64,000 bases of DNA from G942493215 sp942493215 (GCA_942493215.1 OW818670.1:682001-746000), one strand, 5' to 3'. Shown: positions 17,467 to 27,578, counted from the first letter of the stretch. The notes: generated from the sequence alone by a model not told the origin. A program made the numbers and translations.

Positions 17467-17498
17467 AAACTGATGAAATATAAAAATCATCAGTTTTT
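17467..17498 (+). terminator. Intrinsic terminator after the 16671 gene
   Basis: AAACTGATGA (17467-17476) and TCATCAGTTT (17487-17496) form a 10-base stem with a 10-base loop, followed by T. Confidence 0.8.
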
Positions 17499-17604
17499 GA
17501 TTAATCAAATAATTATTATTTTGTTATGACGTTTAGTTTACATAAAAATATTATCAAAATTTATTAGTTATGATATAATAAAAATATAGTTTGGAGGAAT
17601 TACT

Positions 17605-18813
17605 TTGCATTACAAGTGGGATAAAAAATATTTATATTGGGGAATAACAATTTCTTTAATAATAGCGTTTGCTATAACTTTCTATTTTTTAGTATTAAGA
17701 TTACCAAATATTCGTGACTTCTTTAAGCCGATTGTTGAGGCCTGTCAACCTATTTTCTATGGTTTAATTCTTGCGTATTTACTAAATCCACTTTATGAAT
17801 ATGTTTTTAGAAATGTTGATAAGTTTTTAAGTAAAAAATTTAAAAATAAAAAAAGAGCTAAAAGAATAACTAATTTTTTAGCGGTATCAACATCTATTAT
17901 TGTCTTAATGGCTTGCTTATTTTTTATTTTATACTTGATTTTGCCACAATTATTTGTTACTTTAATTGGGTTAATTGAATCTGTTCCTACTTATATTAAA
18001 CAGCTTGAGTCATGGGCTAATGATATGTTATCAAGCAATCCTAGATTAGAGGAAACAGTTCTTCTTATTTTAAATAATGTTAGCAAAACATTTAATGATT
18101 GGTCAACGACAGCTATTCCACAACTAAATACGATTATCAATAATGTTACATTAGGTATTACTAATGCCGTTATTTTCCTTAAAGATTTTAGTATTGGTAT
18201 TATTGTATCAATCTATCTATTATCTAACAAAAGTCTATTTATTAATCAAACAAAGAAAGTTATTTATAGTATTTTTGGATCTAAACGATCAAAAGCAATT
18301 GTGGAATCCGGAAGATTTGTTAATGATTTATTGGGTAAAACCTTTAAAGGTATGATTTTAGGATCAGCTATTATTGGGGTATCTTGTTTCTTAGGATTAG
18401 TTATTTTAGATATTCCTTATGCCTTATTAGTAAGTTTAATTGTTGGTATTACTAATATGATACCTTTCTTTGGACCAGTTATTGGAGCGGTACCAAGCTT
18501 TCTATTGATTCTTCTTGTTTCTCCAATTAAAGGTTTATATTTCTTAATATTTATTTTCCTTCTTCAACAAATTGAGGGTAATATTATTGGACCAAAATTA
18601 ATTGGTGGATCAATTGGTTTACCAAGCTTCTGGGTACTATTTGCTATTCTAGTATTTGGTAGTATATGGGGTATTATTGGTATGATTGTTGGTGGACCAT
18701 TGTTTGCCTTAATATATCATTTTACTAGTATAGGTATTAATAAATTATTAAAGAAAAGAAATTTACCAACAAATACTTTAGCTTATGCTGATATAGATAG
18801 TGCTAAAAAATAG
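17605..18813 (+). CDS. AI-2E family transporter (PerM/YdiK-like)
   Basis: A 402-residue membrane protein of the AI-2E transporter family, whose members act as exporters or cation/proton antiporters. It begins with a TTG codon; GGAGG lies 7 bases upstream and no better start exists. Eight hydrophobic segments are visible in the family pattern: two near the N-terminus, one near 95, a long amphipathic external region, then a cluster after 195. The family signature is clear in GITNMIPFFGPVIGAVPS and QQIEGNIIGPKLIGGSIGLPSFW. Monocistronic, closed by a terminator. Confidence 0.92.
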   Translation: MHYKWDKKYLYWGITISLIIAFAITFYFLVLRLPNIRDFFKPIVEACQPIFYGLILAYLLNPLYEYVFRNVDKFLSKKFKNKKRAKRITNFLAVSTSIIVLMACLFFILYLILPQLFVTLIGLIESVPTYIKQLESWANDMLSSNPRLEETVLLILNNVSKTFNDWSTTAIPQLNTIINNVTLGITNAVIFLKDFSIGIIVSIYLLSNKSLFINQTKKVIYSIFGSKRSKAIVESGRFVNDLLGKTFKGMILGSAIIGVSCFLGLVILDIPYALLVSLIVGITNMIPFFGPVIGAVPSFLLILLVSPIKGLYFLIFIFLLQQIEGNIIGPKLIGGSIGLPSFWVLFAILVFGSIWGIIGMIVGGPLFALIYHFTSIGINKLLKKRNLPTNTLAYADIDSAKK

Positions 18814-18819
18814 ATAAAG

Positions 18820-18842
18820 AATTCCTTAATAGGAATTTTTTT
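18820..18842 (+). terminator. Intrinsic terminator after the AI-2E transporter gene
   Basis: AATTCCT (18820-18826), loop TAAT, AGGAATT (18831-18837), then T residues. Confidence 0.8.
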
Positions 18843-18905
18843 GTTATTGCCATTAAATAATGATATAATATAAAAAAGTATTAGTTAATAATTAGGGGTG
18901 ATAGT

Positions 18906-21029
18906 ATGATAAAAGAAATAAATTTTTATGATATTTGGGTTAAATACCAGAAGATTATTAAGCTAGTAGCGCTAGGAATAGTAGGCTTAATTATTTTTAT
19001 TGTTATTATTAGTCGACCATCAGCTAATTCCTATAAAGGTATAGAGAATACTTTAGTTACTAATGCTAAAAAATATGTTAATAATAACGATATCCATATA
19101 GATAATAGTCTTTATCTTACTAATGATAAGTTGAATGTTAATTATGGTGATAAAAAATGTAGTGACGCTAGTGGAGTATTAGTAGAAAATAAGAATAATA
19201 CTTTCCAATATACACCATATTTAATATGTGATGATTATACAAGTGAGGTTGTTAGTAAGACTATAAGTTCTACCAACACCAAATTTTTATTAAAAGGAGA
19301 CAATCCTTTAATAATTATGGAGAGTCAGAGTTTTGATGATCCTGGTTATACAAATAATACTAATTATAATGTTGTAGTAGATAATGAAGTTGTAAATGAT
19401 ACTCCAGGATTATATTATATCAATTATAAATTAAGTGAAAATAACACGGTTAAGCAAACAATAAAAAGAATGGTTGTTGTTTTATCATTAGGTGATGATA
19501 ATAGCACAACAATACTATATAATGATGGCTTAAAGTTGAAATTAAACGGGGAACAAGAAATTTCTTTAGAGCAGGGACAAGCCTATGAAGAATTAGGATC
19601 TGTAGCAATTGATAATCATGATGGCGATATTAGTTCTAAAATTAAAGTTTACGGCAGTGTTGATACAAATAAAATTGGTGATTATAATTTAACTTATGAA
19701 GTAACTAATAGTGCTGGAAATATAATAAAATTAATTAGGACAGTTAGTGTCATCGCACCTAGTGTTGATATGGATATTGAATCTACATTAAGTACTACGG
19801 CTCTAACTAATAGTGATGTAACTATTACGATTAAAATTAATAACAAGCAAAATTATTATCGTACTCTTTTGCCCAATTTAGGTTATAGTTATAGTTCAAA
19901 CGTTAATTATAAGGTTTCTAATAATGGTAGTTATACTTTTAAAGTTTATGATAAGTATGGTAATTATAGGGAACAAACCGTTAATGTCGATAATATTAAT
20001 AGAATACCACCAATTGGCTTATGTGTAATAAAGTATGATGGTTCTAAAACAAATGTTATTGTTAGTGCTACAGACAGTAACGATATTTCTGGATATAGCT
20101 ATTCTGATGGTCAAACAAGTAGTAATTATATAACTAGTAATAAATATACTTTTAATAATTTATTAAAAACAGTATATGTAAGAATTAAAGATATGGCTGG
20201 AAATATTAAGGATATTAGTTGCACAGCTAAATTACCTCAAAAAGATTTAGAAGTTCATATGTTTATGATGGGTGATGGTGATGCGATTGTTATTAGATCA
20301 ACCAGTTATGTTATTGTTGTAGATGGTGGTTATAGTGACAATCGTGGTGCTAATTTTGTCAAATATATGAAGGGATTAGGCATTACAAAAATAGATGCCT
20401 ATATTGCTACTCATTACGACGGTGATCATATTGGAGCAGTTCCTCAAATATTTAAAAATTTTCCGGTTGTTGATAGTTATCTACAAACCACACCACCTTC
20501 AAAAGGAGGTAATGAATACCTTGATCCATTAAGAAATCGCAGTAAAGTTGTTAAACCAGATGATGTTATTAAATTTGGTGATGAAATGGAAATTAAAATT
20601 GTCGGACCAATTGCTATTACAAGTGATTGCAAGAAGAAGGGATATTTCTGTCAAAACAGTGATTCAATCAATTTTATTCTAAAATATGGTAATAATAAAT
20701 TCTTTTTTGCGGGTGATTATGTTCAGTCTTCTGCGATTATTAAAAGATATGGTAAAGCTGCTTTAAGTAATATAGATTTTTTAAAACAACCACATCATGG
20801 ATTGCACGATTATATAAGTAAAAACCTATTAGAAATAATGAAACCAAAATATGTTTTTGTACCTGATGGTCGTGATCATATGAGTGATACAATGAAAGGC
20901 TGGTTGAGTGGTGTGGGAGCCCAAGTATACCACACATGTGCTCGAGCCAGTCAAACATTAGTAGCAACCTCTGATGGCAATAAAATCACTATTCATAGAG
21001 ATGTTAAAGCATCAGATTTCAAAAGATAA
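18906..21029 (+). CDS. Membrane-anchored Ig-like (DUF5011) and ComEC-type metallo-beta-lactamase protein 1
   Basis: A 707-residue protein. A single membrane helix (about 18-36) anchors it with the bulk outside. Two Ig-like regions follow: one near 120-195, and a DUF5011 domain at about 205-285 with the hallmark YEELGSVAIDNHDGDISSK and TYEVTNSAGN. The C-terminal 260 residues are a metallo-beta-lactamase fold like the ComEC C-terminal domain: MGDGDAIVIRS, VVDGG, the metal motif THYDGDH (His503, Asp505, Asp507, His508), FFAGDY and QPHHG. Likely an extracellular hydrolase or nuclease tethered to the membrane; substrate unknown. A paralogue follows after 83 bases. Confidence 0.85.
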   Translation: MIKEINFYDIWVKYQKIIKLVALGIVGLIIFIVIISRPSANSYKGIENTLVTNAKKYVNNNDIHIDNSLYLTNDKLNVNYGDKKCSDASGVLVENKNNTFQYTPYLICDDYTSEVVSKTISSTNTKFLLKGDNPLIIMESQSFDDPGYTNNTNYNVVVDNEVVNDTPGLYYINYKLSENNTVKQTIKRMVVVLSLGDDNSTTILYNDGLKLKLNGEQEISLEQGQAYEELGSVAIDNHDGDISSKIKVYGSVDTNKIGDYNLTYEVTNSAGNIIKLIRTVSVIAPSVDMDIESTLSTTALTNSDVTITIKINNKQNYYRTLLPNLGYSYSSNVNYKVSNNGSYTFKVYDKYGNYREQTVNVDNINRIPPIGLCVIKYDGSKTNVIVSATDSNDISGYSYSDGQTSSNYITSNKYTFNNLLKTVYVRIKDMAGNIKDISCTAKLPQKDLEVHMFMMGDGDAIVIRSTSYVIVVDGGYSDNRGANFVKYMKGLGITKIDAYIATHYDGDHIGAVPQIFKNFPVVDSYLQTTPPSKGGNEYLDPLRNRSKVVKPDDVIKFGDEMEIKIVGPIAITSDCKKKGYFCQNSDSINFILKYGNNKFFFAGDYVQSSAIIKRYGKAALSNIDFLKQPHHGLHDYISKNLLEIMKPKYVFVPDGRDHMSDTMKGWLSGVGAQVYHTCARASQTLVATSDGNKITIHRDVKASDFKR

Positions 21030-21038
21030 AAAAAAATT

Positions 21039-21067
21039 AAAAGAATTAATTATTTAATTCTTTTTTT
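21039..21067 (+). terminator. Intrinsic terminator between the two MBL paralogues
   Basis: AAAAGAATTAA (21039-21049) and TTAATTCTTTT (21054-21064) with a 4-base loop, followed by T. The paralogues are therefore probably separate transcription units. Confidence 0.8.
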
Positions 21068-21112
21068 ATATCTAATCTATGTGTTATAATATTAGTAAAG
21101 TAGAGTGATAAG

Positions 21113-23275
21113 ATGGATAGAAGAGTATTTAATGTTGATTTCTATGAAATATGGCTAAATTACCAAAAGTATATAAAATGGGGAAGTTTAGGATTATTAG
21201 TAATAATAATGTTTCTTTTCTTTATTCCTAAAAAATCTGTTGATCCATATCAACAAATTGAAGCTTCAATGATTGAAAAGACTAAACAGTATCTTAAAAC
21301 TGGTGATTATAAAGTAACAGATAAAGATTATTTTGATTTTGTTACTCTCAATGAAAATGGATTCTTTGTTGATTATCCTGATAATATTGAATGCAATGAC
21401 GCTAGTGGGGTATTGGTTGAAAAAGTAAATAACAATTTACAATATACACCCTATTTAATTTGTGGTAAATACTATAGTGCCTCTATTAAAAAGGTTATAA
21501 ATCAAAAAAATAGTTATATTAATCTTAATGGTGACAATCCTTTAATCATAAATGAAGAGGCTGAATTCATCGATCCTGGTTATACCAATAATAGTAATTA
21601 TACAGTTGATGTTAGTAATACCATCGAAGAAAAACCAGGTTTATACTATTTAAATTATAATGTTAAAGAGAATGGCACTGTTAAAGAGAACGTACAAAGA
21701 ATTGTTATTTTAGCAAGAGCTAGTGAAGCTGATTTAGATGATGTAACCTATGATAATGGTTTAAAAATAAAACTAATCGGTGAACAAGAAACAACTGTTG
21801 AAATGGGACAATCATATAAAGATTTAGGTGTTATTGCCACTGATCGACGTGATGGTGATATCAGTTCGAAAGTTAAGGTATATGGTAGTGTCAATACTAA
21901 TAGGACAGGTGATTATACTTTAACTTATGAGGTAACCAATAGTCATGGTGTTAATGTTAAAGTAAAACGAGTTGTAAAAGTTGTTAAACCTACTGTTGAT
22001 ATGGACATTAATTATCAAATAAGTAATAGTGGTTCAACTAACCAAGACATTACTATAACCTTAAGCATTAACAGTTCATATTATGATCACACCCTATTAC
22101 CTAATTTAAATATTAGTTATAGTTCAACTGTTACTTATAAAGTTGCAAATAATGGTAACTATACTTTTAAGGTATACGACAGTTATGGTGGCTATGTTGA
22201 AAAAGTAATAACTGTTAATAATATTAATAAGAATCCTCCTAGTGGTAGTTGTACAATAACATATAATGGATCAAAAACTAATGTTAGTGTAAAAGCTATT
22301 GGTAATCAAGGATCATTAAATTATAGTTATTCGGATGGTGGAAGTTATAGCAGTTATACTACAAATAATCAATACACATTTAATAAACAAATTAATCTAG
22401 TTTATGTAAAAGTTAAAGATGAATCAGGAAATATTACGAATATTAATTGTTCATCTAGTGCCCCAACTACTCCAATAATAAATGGTAATGTTGAATATCA
22501 TTTCTTAAAGCTAGGACGAGTAGATGCTCTATTAATACGTAATGGTGATCATGCAGCTTTTGTTGATGGTGGATGGCCATATGATGGTGATGATGCTGTA
22601 AAATATTTAAAGACTTTAGGTATAACCAAGTTGGATTTTGTTATTGGTTCTCATTCACATTTAAACCATGTTGGAGCTTTAGGACCAGTCATTAATGCCT
22701 TTGATGTTGGATCTGTTTATTTTGTTGAAAATCCTCTTAATTGTAAATATTGTGATAGTGGGGCTTATAATGCAGCTAATGCGGCTATGAAGAAAAAAGG
22801 GTTAAAAGCGATAATTCAAAAAGCTGGTGATATTATATATTTGGGCAATATTAAAATAGAATGTATTGCGCCTTTATATTATCGTTCATCAGGATCATAT
22901 GTTGCTAATTACAATTCTCTTAATCAGATTGTTACTTATGGTAATGTTAAGATGCTTTTAACTGGTGACTATATGGATTCTGACAATTTACTAAAGAAGT
23001 ATTCAGCTGATAAACTAAATATTGATATTCTAAAATATCCTCATCATGGCAATTATAGTATAAGTAAGAAAATGTTAGATGTTTTAAGCCCATCATATGT
23101 AATAGTTCAAAATGAAAAAGATGAATTAGGGCTTCATGCAGCTTCATCAAAAAAATTACTTACATCGGCTAATCTGAAACTATATCAAAACTATCTTGAT
23201 GGTAATATCGTTGTCACTAGTGATGGTACTAATATCAAAGTTCAAACCAATGTTAATCCTAAAAATTTTAAATAA
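21113..23275 (+). CDS. Membrane-anchored Ig-like (DUF5011) and metallo-beta-lactamase-like protein 2 (divergent metal motif)
   Basis: A 720-residue paralogue of the preceding gene with the same order: an N-terminal FYEIW..YQK segment and helix (about 20-38), Ig-like regions including YKDLGVIATDRRDGDISSK, then the metallo-beta-lactamase-like domain. The metal motif reads HSHLNH (His514, His516, Asn518, His519), with Asn in place of the Asp that binds the second metal; the entry motif is also altered (LGRVDALLI instead of GDGDAIVI). LTGDY and YPHHG are kept. It may bind one metal, have altered activity, or have become a binding protein. A further SDR gene follows 19 bases on. Confidence 0.85.
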   Translation: MDRRVFNVDFYEIWLNYQKYIKWGSLGLLVIIMFLFFIPKKSVDPYQQIEASMIEKTKQYLKTGDYKVTDKDYFDFVTLNENGFFVDYPDNIECNDASGVLVEKVNNNLQYTPYLICGKYYSASIKKVINQKNSYINLNGDNPLIINEEAEFIDPGYTNNSNYTVDVSNTIEEKPGLYYLNYNVKENGTVKENVQRIVILARASEADLDDVTYDNGLKIKLIGEQETTVEMGQSYKDLGVIATDRRDGDISSKVKVYGSVNTNRTGDYTLTYEVTNSHGVNVKVKRVVKVVKPTVDMDINYQISNSGSTNQDITITLSINSSYYDHTLLPNLNISYSSTVTYKVANNGNYTFKVYDSYGGYVEKVITVNNINKNPPSGSCTITYNGSKTNVSVKAIGNQGSLNYSYSDGGSYSSYTTNNQYTFNKQINLVYVKVKDESGNITNINCSSSAPTTPIINGNVEYHFLKLGRVDALLIRNGDHAAFVDGGWPYDGDDAVKYLKTLGITKLDFVIGSHSHLNHVGALGPVINAFDVGSVYFVENPLNCKYCDSGAYNAANAAMKKKGLKAIIQKAGDIIYLGNIKIECIAPLYYRSSGSYVANYNSLNQIVTYGNVKMLLTGDYMDSDNLLKKYSADKLNIDILKYPHHGNYSISKKMLDVLSPSYVIVQNEKDELGLHAASSKKLLTSANLKLYQNYLDGNIVVTSDGTNIKVQTNVNPKNFK

Positions 23276-23294
23276 TTGGAGGTAATATAATATA

Positions 23295-24047
23295 ATGTTA
23301 GCTTTAATTACAGGTGCTAGTTCAGGAATTGGTATGAGTCTAGCTAGAGAACTAAGCACTAGAGGATATGATTTAATTTTAGTGGCTCGTCGTAAAGATA
23401 AAATGGAAGCCTTAAAAAATGAATTAACAACTAATGTTCAAATAATACCGATGGATATATCAACGACTTTTAATTGCCTAAAATTATATAACAAGGTAAA
23501 AAAGGAAGACCTTGATATTGTTATTAATAATGCTGGTTTTGGTTTATTTGGACAGTTTGATAAGACATCATTAGAAAAAGAATTAGATATGATTGATCTA
23601 AATATTAAAGCTGTTCATACTTTAACCAAATTGTTTTTACAGGATTTTAAGAAAAGAAATGATGGTTATATTTTAAATATTTCATCCGCTGCCGCCTTTT
23701 TACCAGGGCCATTAATGGCTAGTTATTATAGTACTAAAGCTTATGTTTTAAGACTAACAACAGCCATTTATGAAGAATTAAGACGAGATAATAGTAATGT
23801 TTATATTGGCTGTCTATGTCCTGGACCAGTAGAAACGGAATTTAATTCGGTAGCAGGTGTTAAGTTTAGTAGTAAACCATTAACAAGTACTTATGTCGCA
23901 GAATATGCTATTAAAAAAATGTTTAAGAAAAAAACAGTAATTATTCCTGGCTATAATATCAAATTAGGTGTTTTTATATCTCGTTTTGTACCTACCAAAG
24001 TACTTTTAAAACTAAATTATTATAATAAAAAAAGGAATAATACTTAA
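23295..24047 (+). CDS. Short-chain dehydrogenase/reductase (SDR)
   Basis: A 250-residue NAD(P)-dependent oxidoreductase of the classical SDR family. It shows the cofactor loop TGASSGIG (6-13), a basic ARRKDK after the second strand that favours NADPH, NNAG (about 78-81), the catalytic Ser in NISSAAA (130-131) and Tyr144-x3-Lys148. The substrate is not predictable. GGAGG lies 13 bases upstream in the end of the previous gene, so it may be co-transcribed with the second MBL gene. Confidence 0.92.
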   Translation: MLALITGASSGIGMSLARELSTRGYDLILVARRKDKMEALKNELTTNVQIIPMDISTTFNCLKLYNKVKKEDLDIVINNAGFGLFGQFDKTSLEKELDMIDLNIKAVHTLTKLFLQDFKKRNDGYILNISSAAAFLPGPLMASYYSTKAYVLRLTTAIYEELRRDNSNVYIGCLCPGPVETEFNSVAGVKFSSKPLTSTYVAEYAIKKMFKKKTVIIPGYNIKLGVFISRFVPTKVLLKLNYYNKKRNNT

Positions 24048-24081
24048 TAAAAGATATATTAATGTAGGTGATTAATATATT

Positions 24082-26112
24082 ATGGAAGAAATAAACAAAT
24101 ACTTATCAAGAAATGATTTAAAAGAAAAGAACTTAGACGAAAGTTCTTTTTTATTAGTTGAAGAACATAACCAAAAATTTATAGCTTTAAAATTAAAAGA
24201 GTACAAAGATTATTTTGATCATATATATGATAATATTGACTCTAATATTCTTTTAGATCAAGAACAACGAATAGCCATTTTAAATGATGAAGACTATATG
24301 ATGATTATTGCGGGGGCTGGTAGTGGCAAAACAACAACGATTGCAGCCAAAGTAAAGTATCTAGTTGATAAGTTAGGTATTGATGAACAACAAATACTTG
24401 TTTTATCGTATACTAATAAAGCTGTTGATGAACTTAAAAGAATCATAAATACTAATTTTAATATTAAAGCTAATATCACAACCTTTCACAAATTAGCGTA
24501 TTCCTGTTTAAAAGATGATCATATAGAGTTAATATCTAATTCTAAATTTATTATTGATAAATATCTTATGAATGTCATTAATGAGAATAAGGAAATAGCT
24601 AAACAATTAGTAAAATTTTATAATAATTATTTCTCTATCTCACCTTTATTTTTGAAGATGATAGAAAACAATAAATTAAAAAGAATAATTATGGCTTATC
24701 AAACTAAAAAAACCATAAAGGGTGAGTATCTATCTAGTTATCAAGAAACAATTATTGCTAATCTTCTTTATTTGAATAATATTCCCTATAAATACCACCA
24801 TAAGATATTTACAAGTTATTTTACATTTAACATTAATAAGCAAGAATATTACATTTTCGTATTGAAAAACAATAGTGCTTATAATAATGTTGTTGTAAAT
24901 TTTTTTAATGATGATCAGGCTTATAAAATTATTATGCATTCTGATATAGAAGATAATTATGAGGAGATAATAAAAGAATTAAAAAAATCCCATATAATTA
25001 AAGACGGTTTTTCATTAAATGAATGCTATAAAAAAATAATAAAAGTTGATAAAAATAAATATGAAAGCTTTACCAGTTTTTGTGATCAATTTCTTAAATT
25101 AACTAAAAACATAGATAAAGATATTTGGAAAATAAACAAAGAATATGATGATAGAACAAATATGTTTCTTAAAATCATAAATGAAATAGACGTTTATTAC
25201 CAAAGCTATTTAAAAGAAAATAATTGTCTTGACTTTGATGACTTAATTATTAAAGCTGAACAAAATATGACTGATAATCCCATAAAGTATAAATATGTAA
25301 TTGTTGATGAGTATCAAGATATATCAGTAACACGTTTTAGCTTTATAAAAAAGATAGTAGAAATGAACAATTCCAAATTGATTGTTATTGGTGATGATTG
25401 GCAGACTATTTTTTCGTTTGCGGGTTCCCAGCTTAATTTATTTTTAGAGTTTAAAGAACAAATGTCTTACGCTACAGAGTTAAAAATAACTAATACTTAT
25501 CGTAATAGTCAAGAATTAATAAATATAGCAGGAGAGTTCATTATGCGTAATAATAAACAAATTAAAAAACGTTTATTATCTGGTAAAAAGAAAGATTATC
25601 CTGTAAAGATTCTTATTTATAACAATATTAATGATGCCCTAGAGGAGGCAATTGATCATATAATTAGTCATTATGGCATTAATAAGAATATTTTACTCTT
25701 AGGACGCTATCAGTTTGATTTTAATAATATTATTAGTAATAAAAATTTTCATAAAATTAATGAAGAACAACTATTATACAAAAAAAGTAACCAGTTATTA
25801 CTTTACTATTTAACTATTCATAAGTCCAAAGGATTAGGTTTTGATAATGTTATCATTGTTAATGGTAATAACGGTATATATGGATTTCCCTCTTTAATTA
25901 AAAATGATCCTATCATGAAAATTATTAATAAAGATATTGATGAACAAAACAAAGAAGAAGAAAGACGTTTGTTTTATGTGGCTTTAACGAGATCTAAAAA
26001 TGATGTTTATATTCTCTGCCAAAAACACACAATTTCCCCTTTTGTTGAAGAAATCCAAGAATATTCTAACGTGGAAACAAAAATAATTAATAAATATTCA
26101 AAATATCTATAA
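24082..26112 (+). CDS. UvrD/Rep-family (superfamily I) DNA helicase
   Basis: A 676-residue ATP-dependent DNA helicase. The Q motif LLDQEQRIAI (57-67), Walker A AGAGSGKTT (77-85), motif Ia LSYTNKAVDEL, motif II DEYQDIS, motif III IGDDWQTIFSFAGS, motif IV region TNTYRNSQEL, motif V TIHKSKGLGFDNVIIV and motif VI EERRLFYVALTRSK are all present. The long insert between Ia and II (about residues 150-390) resembles the helicase IV/RecD-like branch rather than PcrA. A role in DNA repair or restart is likely. Confidence 0.92.
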   Translation: MEEINKYLSRNDLKEKNLDESSFLLVEEHNQKFIALKLKEYKDYFDHIYDNIDSNILLDQEQRIAILNDEDYMMIIAGAGSGKTTTIAAKVKYLVDKLGIDEQQILVLSYTNKAVDELKRIINTNFNIKANITTFHKLAYSCLKDDHIELISNSKFIIDKYLMNVINENKEIAKQLVKFYNNYFSISPLFLKMIENNKLKRIIMAYQTKKTIKGEYLSSYQETIIANLLYLNNIPYKYHHKIFTSYFTFNINKQEYYIFVLKNNSAYNNVVVNFFNDDQAYKIIMHSDIEDNYEEIIKELKKSHIIKDGFSLNECYKKIIKVDKNKYESFTSFCDQFLKLTKNIDKDIWKINKEYDDRTNMFLKIINEIDVYYQSYLKENNCLDFDDLIIKAEQNMTDNPIKYKYVIVDEYQDISVTRFSFIKKIVEMNNSKLIVIGDDWQTIFSFAGSQLNLFLEFKEQMSYATELKITNTYRNSQELINIAGEFIMRNNKQIKKRLLSGKKKDYPVKILIYNNINDALEEAIDHIISHYGINKNILLLGRYQFDFNNIISNKNFHKINEEQLLYKKSNQLLLYYLTIHKSKGLGFDNVIIVNGNNGIYGFPSLIKNDPIMKIINKDIDEQNKEEERRLFYVALTRSKNDVYILCQKHTISPFVEEIQEYSNVETKIINKYSKYL

Positions 26113-26179
26113 AAAATGTTGAAAAATATTTTATATCTGATATAATTAATATAATAAAGAATAAAGGGAGGTCTTTTGA

Positions 26180-27025
26180 GTGCGTGAGATTTTTTTAAAT
26201 ACATTTGGTGGAGAACAACTAAAAGTTAATGTTGTTAGATATTTTGAATCTGAGGGGAAAAAATATCTTGTTTATACTTTAAATGAAAAAGATACTGAAA
26301 ATTATTTAAGATTATATGTGGGAGAAGTAACAGTTAATGGTGGGGTAGCTACTATTAACATTATTGCTGATGAGAATCAATGGGCAGCTGTAAAAATGCT
26401 ATTTAAAGGTATTATTTCAGCTAATCGTGAGAATCGTCCTATCCCTGTTAAGGACTTAGATATTAATGAATTAACTAATGGTATGTTAAATAGTTACCGT
26501 GTTTTCAAATTATTAACTGATATGGCGGCTATTTTAGCTGAAAACAGTGATGTTAGTGGTGAACAAATGACAATGGAACAACCAAAGCCATTTGCTTTTG
26601 ATGCTACACCAACTTATGAAATGCCAAAACCTGATTTTGGATCAGCAACCGATGATAGTGTTAATATGGCACCATTTACAATGCCAACTCCAGAACCAGT
26701 TGCTACTCCAGTTGAAAATACAACATCTATTCCTTTTGATTTTGGAAATCCTGTTCCTAATCAAGATTCAGTAACAACTAGTTATGAAGCTCCTGTAGCG
26801 CCTAGTTATGAAGTCCCAACAACTTATGATTATGAGATGCCTGTTCCAACTCCTGAAGTTAAGGAATTTGCACCTGCAGAACCAGTTGCTCCTACGGTTG
26901 AAGAAGCACCAGAGAGTGATTTAAAAGCTGAACTTGATGAAGCCAAAGAAAAAATTGAAGATTTGATGTTTGAAAATGCTGAACTTCGTAGTAAAATTGA
27001 AACCATTAAATTATTATTAAAATAA
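26180..27025 (+). CDS. DUF1292-like protein with Pro-rich middle and C-terminal coiled coil
   Basis: A 281-residue protein that begins with GTG; GGGAGG lies 8 bases upstream and no ATG fits. Residues 1-60 resemble DUF1292 (a strand, then FESEGKKYLVYTLNEKD). Residues 130-240 are a low-complexity region rich in P, E, T and V, with repeated 'YE.P' elements and probably disordered. Residues 240-281 (ESDLKAELDEAKEKIEDLMFENAELRSKIE) form a coiled coil. No signal peptide. The layout suggests a cytoplasmic scaffold or adaptor; function unknown. Confidence 0.75.
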   Translation: MREIFLNTFGGEQLKVNVVRYFESEGKKYLVYTLNEKDTENYLRLYVGEVTVNGGVATINIIADENQWAAVKMLFKGIISANRENRPIPVKDLDINELTNGMLNSYRVFKLLTDMAAILAENSDVSGEQMTMEQPKPFAFDATPTYEMPKPDFGSATDDSVNMAPFTMPTPEPVATPVENTTSIPFDFGNPVPNQDSVTTSYEAPVAPSYEVPTTYDYEMPVPTPEVKEFAPAEPVAPTVEEAPESDLKAELDEAKEKIEDLMFENAELRSKIETIKLLLK

Positions 27026-27052
27026 AAAGAATCTTACGATTCTTTTTTTTCT
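27024..27052. terminator. Bidirectional terminator between 26180 gene and pgpA
   Basis: AAAAAGAATC (27024-27033), loop TTAC, GATTCTTTTT (27038-27047), more T. It serves two convergent genes. Confidence 0.88.
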
Positions 27053-27521
27053 ATTCAACAGTATGGGCTATTTTACTAGCGGCAGCCGCTGCTACTGCTC
27101 CGATAATATCATCTAGGAAGGTATTACAATTAACTTTGTCTTTATCAACAACACCGATAATACCTGGCTTTATTTTATCAAGATAACCAAAGTTAGTTAA
27201 AGCAATCGAACCATAGACATTAACTATTCCCAATGCCAATATTTCATCTATACCATATAAACTTTTATCTTCTCTAATAATAGAGCTTATTTCTTCATCA
27301 AATAAGCCTTTTTCAACGGCTCTATCAATGGCAATACCAGTTAAAATCGCATAGATTACCTCTCTTTTCCCTAAAACACTATCAACAGTATCAATACATT
27401 TTTGCATATCTAAACCTTGATGATAGTTTTTTTGGGCATCATAAGTTAACTCGGCAATGGCCTTAATAGAAACACCTCGTTCTGCTAACTTTTTAATTGT
27501 TAAATCTTTTAGAAAATCCAT
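27051..27521 (-). CDS. pgpA: Phosphatidylglycerophosphatase A family protein (YutG-like)
   Basis: A 156-residue protein of the PgpA family, which removes a phosphate from phosphatidylglycerophosphate to give phosphatidylglycerol. It matches the short Bacillus YutG type: GVSIKAIAELTYDAQ, then CIDTVDSVLGKREVIYAILTGIAIDRAVEKG, and the conserved acidic motif NTFLDDIIGAVAAA near the C-terminus. Membrane character is weak, as in YutG. GGAGG precedes the ATG. It neighbours a YutH-like gene and a NifU-domain gene, the same trio as Bacillus yutG-yutH-yutI, which supports the calls. Confidence 0.85.
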   Translation of the reverse strand: MDFLKDLTIKKLAERGVSIKAIAELTYDAQKNYHQGLDMQKCIDTVDSVLGKREVIYAILTGIAIDRAVEKGLFDEEISSIIREDKSLYGIDEILALGIVNVYGSIALTNFGYLDKIKPGIIGVVDKDKVNCNTFLDDIIGAVAAAAASKIAHTVE

Positions 27522-27578
27522 TATAAGCCTCCATTCATAATCTTGTTTCTAAGACATAAAATTATATGAGGTGAATAT

